DNA of 64,000 nt from Novosphingobium sp. 18050 (GTDB lineage: Bacteria > Pseudomonadota > Alphaproteobacteria > Sphingomonadales > Sphingomonadaceae): the NCBI RefSeq assembly GCF_902706195.1, contig NZ_CACSJO010000005.1, positions 124,001 to 188,000 on the forward strand, read 5' to 3'. Below, piece after piece: positions 34,414 to 42,820 of the stretch (the stretch's first letter is position 1; the number at the start of each line of letters is the position of its first letter). A program made the position numbers and the translations under genes. A model generated the notes under the pieces. It saw only the letters and a program-made list of their open reading frames with translations, did not search any database and was not told the origin of the DNA.

Positions 34414-35549
34414 CCGACATTCAAATCACCGCGTCCTTCGACGCCGGCAACATCGAAGTCCTCTCCGTCGACGGCACCGAAGCGCGGCTGGCGATCCGCA
34501 AGGACCATGCATCGGACTTCTTCCAGTGGTTCCACTTCCGCGTCAGCGGCGCGGCCGGGCGCGAACTGACCCTGCGAATCACCGGACTGGGCGCCTCCGC
34601 CTATCCGGGAGGCTGGCCGAATTACGACGCCTGTGTTTCCGAAGACCGTGAATTCTGGGGCCGCGCCGCCAGCGAGTGGGATGAGAGCCGCGATGGCGGC
34701 ACCCTCACCATCCGCTACCAGCCCGAAGGCGAACTTGCCTGGTTCGCCTATTTCGCGCCTTATTCGATGGAGCGCCACCACGATCTCGTCGCGCATATCG
34801 CCGGGGCCGACGGTGTGACGCACCGCTCGCTGGGCCTCAGCCTCGACGGCCAGCTGATCGACTGCCTCGAAACCGGCACCGGACCGTTGCAGGTGTGGCT
34901 CTATGCCCGCCAGCATCCGGGCGAATCGATGGCGGAATGGTGGATGGAAGGCGCGCTGGACCTGCTGGCCGACCTTTCCGATTCGGTCGCACGCGAATTG
35001 CGCAGGCGCTGCTCCTTCCACATCGTCCCCAACGCCAACCCGGACGGCTCGCGCCGGGGGCACCTGCGCACCAATGCCGGGGGCGTGAACCTCAACCGCG
35101 AATGGGACAATCCCACGGCCGAGAAATCGCCGGAGGTCCTCGCCATCCGCGATGCGATGGACGCCACCGGCGTCGACTTCGCGATGGACATCCACGGGGA
35201 CGAGGCGATCTCCGCCGTGTTCCTCGCCGGGTTTGAGGGCATCCCCTCTCTCAAGGACGAGCAGCAGGCGGGCTACACCCGCTATGCGGGCCTGCTGGAG
35301 CGGCGCACGCCCGATTTCCAGACCAAGCTCGGCTATCCGCTGACGCGCCCCGGTAAGGGCAACCTGACGATGTCGACCAACCAGTTGGCAGAACGTTTCG
35401 GCGCGGTGTCGATGACGCTGGAAATGCCCTTCAAGGACCACGACCCCGCCGCCGACAAGCGCCAGGGGTGGAGCCCGGAACGGTCGGCGCAGCTTGGCCG
35501 TGATTGCCTTGGCGCACTACTCGAATGGCTGGTCGAACGCGAAGCCTGA
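34410..35549 (+). CDS. M14-family cytosolic carboxypeptidase
   Basis: A 379-residue zinc carboxypeptidase of the cytosolic (Nna1/AGBL-like) M14 subfamily. An N-terminal beta domain (residues 1-135) precedes the peptidase domain. Zinc ligands are in RQHPGES (His169, Glu172) and MDIHGDE (His262), and the catalytic Glu is in TLEMPFK (Glu338). [20 protein letters not shown] is a family signature. There is no signal peptide, so it acts in the cytoplasm. Bacterial members are thought to trim C-terminal residues from peptides or proteins; substrates are unknown. Translation is coupled to the lipoprotein gene by the ATGA overlap. Confidence 0.82.
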   Translation: MTDIQITASFDAGNIEVLSVDGTEARLAIRKDHASDFFQWFHFRVSGAAGRELTLRITGLGASAYPGGWPNYDACVSEDREFWGRAASEWDESRDGGTLTIRYQPEGELAWFAYFAPYSMERHHDLVAHIAGADGVTHRSLGLSLDGQLIDCLETGTGPLQVWLYARQHPGESMAEWWMEGALDLLADLSDSVARELRRRCSFHIVPNANPDGSRRGHLRTNAGGVNLNREWDNPTAEKSPEVLAIRDAMDATGVDFAMDIHGDEAISAVFLAGFEGIPSLKDEQQAGYTRYAGLLERRTPDFQTKLGYPLTRPGKGNLTMSTNQLAERFGAVSMTLEMPFKDHDPAADKRQGWSPERSAQLGRDCLGALLEWLVEREA

Positions 35550-35557
35550 TCGATTAT

Positions 35558-35580
35558 GTCCTCCCCGGCCCGGGGAGGAC
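35558..35580. repeat. Perfect palindrome between convergent genes
   Basis: GTCCTCCCCGG and CCGGGGAGGAC form perfect 11-bp arms around a single C. It lies in the 49-bp gap between the M14 carboxypeptidase and the convergent RBBP9-like gene. It could act as a bidirectional transcription stop. Similar CTCCCC/GGGGAG hairpins occur at 49756 and 60798. Confidence 0.6.
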
Positions 35581-35598
35581 ATACCTGGGTTCACCAGG

Positions 35599-36231
35599 TC
35601 AAATCGCTGCCCACTGGCGCAGGGCCTCGCGCATCGCGAGATTCTCGTCCTGCGTCCATTCCGGCATCACCGAGCCCGAGGGCGAAAGCCCCAGCACCGA
35701 CTGGATGAGCATCCAGCCCTGAGCCCAGTCCCCGCGCGTATCGTCGCATACCGGGCATGAGCCCCAGTCCTTCGCCAGCCGCATGATCGAGCGCTGGTGC
35801 GCCAGCGTGCCTTCGAGATCGCTGACGAGGAACGAGGTGAACGGCAGGGGCTGCCTTGGGCAGGCACCGAAACGGCCCAGGCGCGGATCTGCTCCGGGCA
35901 GGTCGACATTCGGCGGATTGACGATCACTGCGCCCAGCACGGGATTGTCTTGCCCCAGTGCTTCGAATTCGACCCACCACGACAGCGCCAGCGCAGCGAT
36001 ATCGTCGGTCACGATCACCACCGGCCGGTCGGCGCGGCGGACCGCGAGATTGAGCTTGTTTACCCAGGTATTGCGATGCGGCTCGTCCCACAGGCCAAGC
36101 TCGACCACGCGGCAATGCTCGCTCCACCGGGTCCAGCGGTTCATCCAGTGCCCTGCCGCCAGCGGCGTGCCGGGAACCAGGAGGATGAGCGGCGTATGAT
36201 CCTGCGCATTGGGATAACGGAAGTTTGCCAT
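35599..36231 (-). CDS. RBBP9/YdeN-type alpha/beta hydrolase with a degenerate active site
   Basis: A 210-residue protein with the RBBP9-family fold: LILLVPGTPLAAGHWMNRW at the start, then LALSWWVEFE and GAVIVNPPNV. The catalytic serine motif (usually HSLG) is replaced by VTDDIAAL (Asp76, Asp77), and the final His motif is also not evident. It is therefore probably not a serine hydrolase. The start at 36231 follows GGAGATTCCC and is preferred to one four codons upstream. It is transcribed alone; no function can be assigned. Confidence 0.65.
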   Translation of the reverse strand: MANFRYPNAQDHTPLILLVPGTPLAAGHWMNRWTRWSEHCRVVELGLWDEPHRNTWVNKLNLAVRRADRPVVIVTDDIAALALSWWVEFEALGQDNPVLGAVIVNPPNVDLPGADPRLGRFGACPRQPLPFTSFLVSDLEGTLAHQRSIMRLAKDWGSCPVCDDTRGDWAQGWMLIQSVLGLSPSGSVMPEWTQDENLAMREALRQWAAI

Positions 36232-36458
36232 GGGAATCTCCATTTCAGGTGGGGGTTCCGCCGGTCGACTCTGATTACGTCCCGACTGCGCTCCTTATAT
36301 CTCAACTCAAAAGATAGACAATGTGCTTGCGGTGATCTGCCCGCTTATTGCGCCGCCCCGACCGAACGGTCATCGGCTCTGGCCATGCCGAAACCGGCCG
36401 CCACCCCCGCGCGGACGGGGACGACGCGGCTTTGCGCGGGAGATTTCTGCGAAAGTAC

Positions 36459-36905
36459 CTAAAGCAGGTTCGCGGGCCCGAAGGCGTGTGGGAGCAGCTG
36501 CGAGAGGCGCAGTTCCAGCACGCCTTCTTCCCCATCGCACCAGACAACCGGATCGGTGCCGCCAACTTGCGCGATCTCGTTGAGGACCTGGCGGCAGCGC
36601 CCGCAAGGCGTGACCCGAGCGCCCTGCCCGGCCTCTCCGGGCGCGCCGCCGGTTACCGCGACGGCCTCCAGAGCAAGCCGCGTCCCCGACAGGATCTTGG
36701 CCACGGCGACGGTTTCGGCGCAGAGCGATAGGCCGTAGCTCGCATTCTCGACATTGGCCCCGGTAACGACCGAGCCGTCCGCCATGAGCAGCGCAGCGCC
36801 GACGTGGAAGCGTGAATAAGGGGCATAGGCGGCCGAGGCAGCCTCGCGGGCAGCGGTCACCAGGGCGTCGCGAGCGCCGTCGGAAAAGCGGGGAGTATCG
36901 TTCAT
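36459..36905 (-). CDS. cdd: Cytidine deaminase
   Basis: A 148-residue homotetrameric-type cytidine deaminase, converting cytidine or deoxycytidine to the uridine form in pyrimidine salvage. Zinc ligands are in the Cys-Ala-Glu motif (SLCAETVA) and in TPCGRCRQVL. NVENASYG binds the ribose. The Arg found after Cys-Ala-Glu in many homologues is Thr here. It overlaps the upstream GH25 gene by four bases, so the two are co-translated although no link between the activities is known. Confidence 0.88.
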   Translation of the reverse strand: MNDTPRFSDGARDALVTAAREAASAAYAPYSRFHVGAALLMADGSVVTGANVENASYGLSLCAETVAVAKILSGTRLALEAVAVTGGAPGEAGQGARVTPCGRCRQVLNEIAQVGGTDPVVWCDGEEGVLELRLSQLLPHAFGPANLL

Positions 36906-37630
36906 TCCTGCACCACTACCCAGTGCAGGCCGCCCTGCGCAATCTCGTTGGCGAGATCGCCGTTAGCGGTCCACATCGTCCAGGGGCGGCCGCCGTAGCT
37001 CGGCGTAAAACGGTCGCGCACCAGCCACAGGTTGCGATCCAGCTTGTGAGCGATGGTGTAGCGCGACTGGAACGCAGGCGTGACCTTGAGGATCACCGGC
37101 TTGCCCGTGTGCGTCTCGACCTGATTGAGGAACGTCATCAGCTCGCTCTCGACCCGGGCGTCGCTGACTTTCACGGGGCAGCCGTCTGCCAGCATGTCGA
37201 GTTCGACCGCAGGCGGCAGCAGCTTGGCGTCGCGCGGCACCGTGGTGACGAAATTCGCCGCCTGGGTCCCCGCCGGCTGGCACGGATCATAGCGGTGGAG
37301 CGCGCCCACTTCCATCCCGGCTGCGCGCGCGGCCTCGAAGTTGTCGACGAAGCGCGGGTCGCGCGCGAAGGCACTGGCACTGGCGTCGATATAGGCGAAG
37401 TCCGCGCCGATCGCCTTCAGCGACTTCCAGCTGACCTCGCCGTCGTCCGCACCGACCTCCACGCCCTGCACGGCATAGACCGCGCGCTCGGGCGTCCAGT
37501 GGCGCAAGTGCCACCAGCCCCACGCACCGCCGACGATACCCGCAAGCAACAGCGCTCCCAGCGCACGAAAACGCCAGTTGCCACTGATCCCGGCGGCCTT
37601 GCCACCCTTTCGCCCACCGCGAACTGCCAC
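36902..37630 (-). CDS. GH25 lysozyme-like membrane protein
   Basis: A 242-residue GH25-family muramidase anchored by one N-terminal helix (FRALGALLLAGIVGGAWGWW), with the catalytic domain in the periplasm. The barrel motifs are recognisable: GVEVGADDGEVSW at the first strand and FAYIDASASAF. The acidic motif, usually DxE, reads VELD (Glu143, Asp145), and the first-strand Asp is Glu58. It should cleave peptidoglycan glycan strands if the acids are still positioned correctly. It begins 13 nt after UPF0262 and overlaps cdd by four bases. Confidence 0.72.
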   Translation of the reverse strand: MAVRGGRKGGKAAGISGNWRFRALGALLLAGIVGGAWGWWHLRHWTPERAVYAVQGVEVGADDGEVSWKSLKAIGADFAYIDASASAFARDPRFVDNFEAARAAGMEVGALHRYDPCQPAGTQAANFVTTVPRDAKLLPPAVELDMLADGCPVKVSDARVESELMTFLNQVETHTGKPVILKVTPAFQSRYTIAHKLDRNLWLVRDRFTPSYGGRPWTMWTANGDLANEIAQGGLHWVVVQE

Positions 37631-37643
37631 TTGTTCTTGCCCC

Positions 37644-38126
37644 TTAGCCGCGGATATGCAGGACGCAGATCAGCGTGAACAGGCGCCGCGCGGTCGGGTG
37701 GTCGGTCTCGATCTTGCCCTCCAGGCGTTCCAGCAGCATTTCGGCGGCCTCGTTGTGGACACCGCGCCGGGCCATGTCGATGGTTTCGATCTCCTGCGCG
37801 GTCGCCTTGCGAATCGCCTGGTAATAGCTTTCGCAGATCGCGAAATACTCCCGGATCGGGCGGCGAAACCGTGCCAGACCCAGCACCAGCGTTTCCAGCA
37901 CCTCGCCGTCCTCGCCCGCGATTTCCAGCGACAGGCGGCCATCGCGCACCGAAAGGCGCAGGCGATACGGGCCTTCATGCCCCGCAGCGCAGGTGCGTAG
38001 CGGGTTGAACACGTTGTCCTCGATCAGATCGAAGATGGCGATGCGCCGTTCCTGTTCGATGTCCGCGTTGCGCCACAGGATGGTCGCATCGTCGAGCTCG
38101 ATGTGAGAGATGCGCGGGTCCGCCAT
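37644..38126 (-). CDS. UPF0262 family protein
   Basis: A 160-residue protein of the UPF0262 family, restricted mainly to alphaproteobacteria. Typical segments are ISHIELDD, RIAIFDLIEDNVF and RGVHNEAAEMLLERLEGK. No function is known. The start at 38126 is the family-like MADPRISH; a longer frame upstream is a shadow. It heads the UPF0262-GH25-cdd operon and is divergent from dnaB. Confidence 0.85.
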   Translation of the reverse strand: MADPRISHIELDDATILWRNADIEQERRIAIFDLIEDNVFNPLRTCAAGHEGPYRLRLSVRDGRLSLEIAGEDGEVLETLVLGLARFRRPIREYFAICESYYQAIRKATAQEIETIDMARRGVHNEAAEMLLERLEGKIETDHPTARRLFTLICVLHIRG

Positions 38127-38165
38127 GATCGCAGTGCCTTTACGCGGTTGCGGCATAGCCCGGCA

Positions 38166-38217
38166 AGGGGCCTTTGGAGGGGCCCCTCCCCCCCCAACAT
38201 CCACAAGCTGTGGATTA
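38166..38217. promoter_or_regulatory. Paired DnaA-box-like sites and a hairpin between UPF0262 and dnaB
   Basis: ATCCACA (38199-38205) and TGTGGAT (38209-38215) form a perfect 7-bp inverted repeat with a 3-bp spacer. The right-hand site reads TAATCCACA on the minus strand, one mismatch from the DnaA box TTATCCACA. Just left of it AGGGGCC (38166-38172) pairs with GGCCCCT (38181-38187), and GGAGGGGCCCCTCC is a palindrome. This may be where DnaA or another factor controls dnaB. Confidence 0.5.
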
Positions 38218-38274
38218 ATATCCCGCCGCGCCCCGCTTGAAGGACTCAGCCGCCCGGAGCATTGTGCGCCGCTT

Positions 38275-39801
38275 ATGGCCCAGCAAGATCTTCTTATCCG
38301 CGCCGATGACGGCGCCCAAAATTCTGGCGTGCGCACTCTGCCTGCCAACGTCGAGGCCGAGGCCGCGTTCCTGGGCGCCGTCCTCATCGACAACCGGGTG
38401 ATCGAGGAACTGACCACCCCGCTCACTCCGCCGCATTTCTTCGAGCCGGTCCACGCCCGCCTTTACGAGCGTATTCTCCAGCTGCTCGACCGCAAGGCCG
38501 TCGTCACCGGCGTCACCCTGCGCCCCTATTTCGAGGCCGACGAAGGGCTGAAAGCGCTGGGCGGCGTCTCCTACCTCGCGCGGCTGACCGGCGACGGCCA
38601 GGGCCTGCTTGCCCCGCGTGAGCTGGCGAACCAGATCTACGACCTTGCGCTGCTGCGCGAACTGATCTCGGTGGGCCGCAACCTCGTCGAAAGCGCGATG
38701 GATACCTCCGAATCGGTAGAACCGATGGAGCAGATCGAACAGGCCGAATCGGCACTGTACAAAGTGGCCGAAGGCGCCGCGACGCAAAGCGAGGCGCAAA
38801 GCTTCGGCGTCGCCACGCGCACCGCTATCTCGTCGATCGAGAAGGCGTTCAATTCGGGCGGCCACATCTCGGGCAAGACCACCGGCCTCACCTCGGTCAA
38901 CCAGAAGATCGGTGGCCTTCACGATTCCGACCTTATCATCCTTGCCGGCCGTCCGGGCATGGGCAAGACCTCGCTGGTCACCAACATCGCCTTCAACACC
39001 GCGCAGCGCTACGTCGACGACACCGTGCGCGACGGGATGCCGCACGAAAAGTCGGTCGGCGCGCCGGTGGCCTTCTTCAGCCTCGAAATGAGCGCGGACC
39101 AGCTGGCCACGCGTATCCTTGCCGAGCAATCGAACATCAGTTCCGAAGCGCTGCGTATGGGCAAGATCAGCCGCGAGGACTTCCAGCAACTGTCCTTCGC
39201 CAGCCAGCGTCTGGCCGAACTGCCGCTGTTCATCGACGATACGCCGGGCCTGACGATCGCCGGCCTGCGCACCCGTGCGCGCCGCCTCAAGCGCCGCCAC
39301 AACATCGGCCTCGTCGTGATCGACTACCTGCAGCTGCTCTCCGGCTCGGGCCGCTCTACTGACAACCGCGTGAACGAAATTTCTGAAATTTCGCGCGGAT
39401 TGAAGACCCTGGCCAAGGAACTCCACGTCCCGGTGATCGCGCTGTCACAGCTTTCCCGTGCGGTGGAGCAGCGCGACGACAAACGCCCGATGCTTTCCGA
39501 CCTTCGCGAATCGGGCTCGATCGAGCAGGACGCCGACATGGTCTGGTTCGTCTACCGCGAGGATTATTACGTGAAGGCGACCGAGCCGAAGTATCCCAGC
39601 GATACCGATGGCCCGGACGTAAAGGACAAGTGGGAGACCTGGCGCCAGAAAATGGAAGAAGTCACCGGCCTCTCCGAACTGCTGATCGCCAAACAGCGCC
39701 ACGGTGCCACCGGCAAGGTGCGCCTGCGCTTCGAGGCGCGCATCACCAAGTTCTCCGACCTCGCGCCCGACGACATGCGCGCTGCGTTCGAAAGCGACTG
39801 A
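38275..39801 (+). CDS. dnaB: Replicative DNA helicase
   Basis: A 508-residue hexameric helicase that unwinds DNA at the replication fork. The N-terminal primase-interacting domain (from NVEAEAAFLGAVLID) is followed by a linker and a RecA-type motor domain with Walker A GRPGMGKTS, Walker B region GLVVIDYLQLL and DLRESGSIEQDADMV near the end. An acidic/Lys-rich insert (SDTDGPDVKDKWETW) lies in the C-terminal part, which is common in sphingomonads. The ATG at 38275 is chosen because it is the family N-terminus; no strong ribosome-binding site is visible. Confidence 0.92.
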   Translation: MAQQDLLIRADDGAQNSGVRTLPANVEAEAAFLGAVLIDNRVIEELTTPLTPPHFFEPVHARLYERILQLLDRKAVVTGVTLRPYFEADEGLKALGGVSYLARLTGDGQGLLAPRELANQIYDLALLRELISVGRNLVESAMDTSESVEPMEQIEQAESALYKVAEGAATQSEAQSFGVATRTAISSIEKAFNSGGHISGKTTGLTSVNQKIGGLHDSDLIILAGRPGMGKTSLVTNIAFNTAQRYVDDTVRDGMPHEKSVGAPVAFFSLEMSADQLATRILAEQSNISSEALRMGKISREDFQQLSFASQRLAELPLFIDDTPGLTIAGLRTRARRLKRRHNIGLVVIDYLQLLSGSGRSTDNRVNEISEISRGLKTLAKELHVPVIALSQLSRAVEQRDDKRPMLSDLRESGSIEQDADMVWFVYREDYYVKATEPKYPSDTDGPDVKDKWETWRQKMEEVTGLSELLIAKQRHGATGKVRLRFEARITKFSDLAPDDMRAAFESD

Positions 39802-39856
39802 TCGGCGCAGTACCGGGGTCGGGTCTCGATCCGGCCTTGGAAAAGTGGAGTGCAGG

Positions 39857-40186
39857 ATGGGCTACGGCATACTCGACATTGCCATCATCGCCGAGGTGAT
39901 CGGCACTTCGTTCATGAAGCAGTCGGAAGGCTTCACGAAGCTGATCCCGAGCCTCATTACCGGCGTGGCCTACCTCATCGCGTTCTACTGTCTTTCGCTG
40001 ACATTGAAGACGATCCCCACCGGCGTCGCCTATGCCATCTGGTCCGGCACAGGCATCGTGCTCATAGCGACCGTGGCATGGGCATTTCAGGGGCAAAAGC
40101 TGGATATGCCGGCGATTCTCGGCATGGCGCTAATCATCTCCGGGGTGCTGGTGATGAACGTGTTCTCGAAATCAGCCGCCCACTGA
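39857..40186 (+). CDS. SMR-family multidrug efflux protein
   Basis: A 109-residue small multidrug resistance protein with four membrane helices. The essential glutamate of helix 1 is in IIAEVIGTSFMK, and the helix 3 and 4 motifs are AYAIWSGTGIVL and GMALIISGVLVMN. It exchanges protons for lipophilic cations or guanidinium-like compounds across the inner membrane as a dimer. A single gene suggests a dual-topology homodimer. GGAGTGCAGG precedes the ATG. It lies 55 bp downstream of dnaB, probably as a separate function. Confidence 0.88.
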   Translation: MGYGILDIAIIAEVIGTSFMKQSEGFTKLIPSLITGVAYLIAFYCLSLTLKTIPTGVAYAIWSGTGIVLIATVAWAFQGQKLDMPAILGMALIISGVLVMNVFSKSAAH

Positions 40187-40211
40187 GCCTGCGCGCTTTC
40201 GGCGATCCCCG

Positions 40212-40736
40212 TTAGGCGCCAAGCGCCCGCACCATATAGGTCGAGCCGCCGCCATAGCTCTCCAGTTTGCGGGTTATCGCTTCGTCGCCGGATATGGGCT
40301 CGAAACCCATGCCGCGCCAGAAGGCGACGGAATCGTTGACCGAAACCAGCGCCAGACTTCGCCCATCCATCTTAGACAGCGCGCCGGCCAGCCGCTCGAC
40401 GATCGGCCGGGCATGACCCTGCCCGCGCACGTCGGGATGCAGCGCCAGATCGTGAAGGTAGAACGTCTCCCGCTCTTGCGGCAGGGCGCCCAGCGCGCTG
40501 TTCAGCGGCGGAATCGCGCCAGGCGGCCAGGGGTAGGCGATGAGGTAGCCCTTCACCACTTCGTCCAGGGCCAGCACGAAGCAGCCTTGCGGGAACAGCG
40601 CCAGCCGCTCCTCGAAGCAGGCGCGCGCCTCGAAGTGATCGGGGAAGCAGGCGGCGGCGACCGTGACCACGCCGTCGATGTCCTCGGCCAGCATGGCGCG
40701 CCAGACCGGGCGGGCGCTGATATCGTTCGTCTCCAT
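40212..40736 (-). CDS. GNAT-family N-acetyltransferase
   Basis: A 174-residue acetyltransferase with the GNAT acetyl-CoA motif LHPDVRGQGHARPIVERL and a C-terminal FWRGMGFEPI. The N-terminal half (ETFYLHDLALHP) supports it. The substrate is unknown. The ATG at 40736 follows GAGGGACGC; a longer frame adds a positively charged, non-conserved 50 residues. It is divergent from the hydantoinase B gene. Confidence 0.78.
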   Translation of the reverse strand: METNDISARPVWRAMLAEDIDGVVTVAAACFPDHFEARACFEERLALFPQGCFVLALDEVVKGYLIAYPWPPGAIPPLNSALGALPQERETFYLHDLALHPDVRGQGHARPIVERLAGALSKMDGRSLALVSVNDSVAFWRGMGFEPISGDEAITRKLESYGGGSTYMVRALGA

Positions 40737-40852
40737 AGCGTCCCTCGATAGCCTGCCGTTTCGCATTTTGCACGCCAACCGGCGTAGTCTGTCGAGAAGG
40801 CGGGCACACGCCGACCTATCCCGAAGCCACCGGGCAGGAGGAAGTGCAAGCG

Positions 40853-42664
40853 ATGTCTTACGAGCTGAACCGCAAGCTGGCCGCACCGCGCCAGCCCCTG
40901 CCGACCACGCAGAGCATCGACCCCGTCACCGCCGACATCATTCGCGGCGCCTTCGAGACGGTCTGCTTCGAAAGCGCCACCTACCTTGGCCGCGCGGCCT
41001 CCTCACCGATCATCAACCAGTCGAACGAGCGCAACGCGGCAATCGTCGATGCCCATGGACGGCTTGCGATGGGCGCGGTGGGAACGCCGCACCTGACGTT
41101 CGTCAACCAGATGGAGACGCGCTGGGGGCTGATGAACCAGGAGCGCTACGATTGGGGACCGGGCGACGTTTTCCTCGCCAACGACCCCGATCATGGCGGC
41201 GGCCACCTGCCCGACTACTGCGTCTACGGCCCGGTCTACGACGCGGCAGGGGAGCTGATCTGCATCCAGACGTTGCAAGCGCACCAGGGCGACACCGGCG
41301 GCAAGGACCCCGGGGGCTTCTCGCTCGACGCGACCGACGTGTTCACCGAAGGCGTAATCTACCCTTGCCTCAAGCTGGTCCACCGCGGCGAACTGCGGCG
41401 CGACGTGTTCGACACGGTAGTACGCAACAACCGTTTCGCGACTTTCGCAGGGGACATCGCGGCGATGATCGGCGGCGTCCAGCATGCCGTGAAGATGCTG
41501 GACGGACTGATCGGCAAATGGGGCTCCGGCGTCATCAAGGCGGCGATCAACCAGTCCATCGAACACACCGAAAAGCGCGTGCGCGAGGAAGTGTCGAAGT
41601 GGCCCGACGGGGTGCACGAGGCGACCGTCTTCATCGATCACGACACCGCCGGAACCAAGGACATCAAGGTCCACGTCACCTGCACTATTGCCGGAGACCA
41701 GCTGACCGTGGACCTCACCGGCACCGACGACCGGGCCGAACTGGTCGGCGTGTGGAATACCTTCGCCAACACCCGAAGCTACGTGATGTGCCAGGTGGTG
41801 GCTTCGATGGACCCCACGATCGTCAAGAACGAGGGCTATTTCAACGCCGTCGAGATCGTCGTGCCCGAAGGCTGCATCGCCCAGCCGCCGCCGAACAAGC
41901 CCGCCGCGCTCGGTTCTTTCCACCCCGCCTGCGAGATCACCGAGGCGGTGTGCATCGCACTTTCTGGCGTTGCGCCGGGCCGCGCGCAGCCGCAGCTCTA
42001 CAAGATCGGGATGCCCAACATGGTGGTCGGTTTCGGCGACGATGGCATGATGTGGATGGACCAGGGGGTGGACTGCCGCTCGATGGATGTGTCGGCGGTG
42101 CAGGGGCTGGACGGCTGGGGCTCGTGCCCCAGCGCACTGGGCAGCCTGATCCTGTCCGAGGCAGAGGACGCGGAAAGCCGCTTTCCCATCCTCAACATCA
42201 GCCGCGAGATGACCACCGATGGCGGCGGCGCCGGCCGCTGGCGAGGGGCGCCGGGCTCGCTCAACGTCAAGCAGGTATTGAAGCCGACCTCGGCGATGGC
42301 GTGGATGGTTTCGGCCGACCACCCCTTGCGCGGCATGTGCGGGGGGGATGATGCGATCCCCTACACCAACCATTTCGAACTGGGCTCACCGGGGGAGCGC
42401 CGGATCGTCCATACCGCGCAGGACCTGCTGCCAAGCGGTGCGGTGATTGCCTACCAGCACGGCGGCGGCGGCGGATTCGGACCTGCCCGCCATCGAGATG
42501 CTGAGGCGGTCAAGGAGGACGTGCTGGACGAATACGTCAGCGTCGAGGCGGCCCGCACGAAGTACGGCGTGGTGCTGACGGGACGGCTGGACGACTATTC
42601 GCTCGGCGTGGACCATGCCGCGACCGCGGCGCTTCGGGCAGAGATGGCCGCGATCGCGCAGTAA
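40853..42664 (+). CDS. Hydantoinase/oxoprolinase B-type subunit (HyuB-like)
   Basis: A 603-residue protein of the hydantoinase B/oxoprolinase family, which includes acetone carboxylase alpha-type subunits. Typical segments are DVFLANDPDHGGGHLPDY and GGGGGFGPARHRDAEAV. With the A subunit it should hydrolyse or carboxylate a ring amide or ketone in an ATP-dependent way. The ATG at 40853 lies 11 nt after AGGAGG; a GTG nine bases earlier is too close to that site. The A-subunit gene follows after 156 bp of hairpin-forming DNA. No acetone carboxylase gamma-type gene is present. Confidence 0.82.
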   Translation: MSYELNRKLAAPRQPLPTTQSIDPVTADIIRGAFETVCFESATYLGRAASSPIINQSNERNAAIVDAHGRLAMGAVGTPHLTFVNQMETRWGLMNQERYDWGPGDVFLANDPDHGGGHLPDYCVYGPVYDAAGELICIQTLQAHQGDTGGKDPGGFSLDATDVFTEGVIYPCLKLVHRGELRRDVFDTVVRNNRFATFAGDIAAMIGGVQHAVKMLDGLIGKWGSGVIKAAINQSIEHTEKRVREEVSKWPDGVHEATVFIDHDTAGTKDIKVHVTCTIAGDQLTVDLTGTDDRAELVGVWNTFANTRSYVMCQVVASMDPTIVKNEGYFNAVEIVVPEGCIAQPPPNKPAALGSFHPACEITEAVCIALSGVAPGRAQPQLYKIGMPNMVVGFGDDGMMWMDQGVDCRSMDVSAVQGLDGWGSCPSALGSLILSEAEDAESRFPILNISREMTTDGGGAGRWRGAPGSLNVKQVLKPTSAMAWMVSADHPLRGMCGGDDAIPYTNHFELGSPGERRIVHTAQDLLPSGAVIAYQHGGGGGFGPARHRDAEAVKEDVLDEYVSVEAARTKYGVVLTGRLDDYSLGVDHAATAALRAEMAAIAQ

Positions 42665-42683
42665 CAGGACGGTGACGGACACT

Positions 42684-42787
42684 CCTCCCAACTCGGGAGG
42701 CGGCCGCCCGCAGCGCTGACGGAGGGCGGCGGCGACGCGTAAAAGTCGCACGGAAACGCCCCTCCACCCCCCGCTGCGCGGCGGGGG
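42684..42787. repeat. Hairpin-rich spacer between HyuB- and HyuA-like genes
   Basis: CCTCCC-AACTC-GGGAGG lies at 42684-42700. CCCCCGC-TGCGCG-GCGGGGG lies at 42768-42787. The spacer is far richer in palindromes than the other intergenic regions of similar size. It could reduce read-through or stabilise the two mRNA halves differently. Confidence 0.5.
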
Positions 42788-42820
42788 AAGAACCCGATAA
42801 GAAAATGCCTGGGAGCGGAA

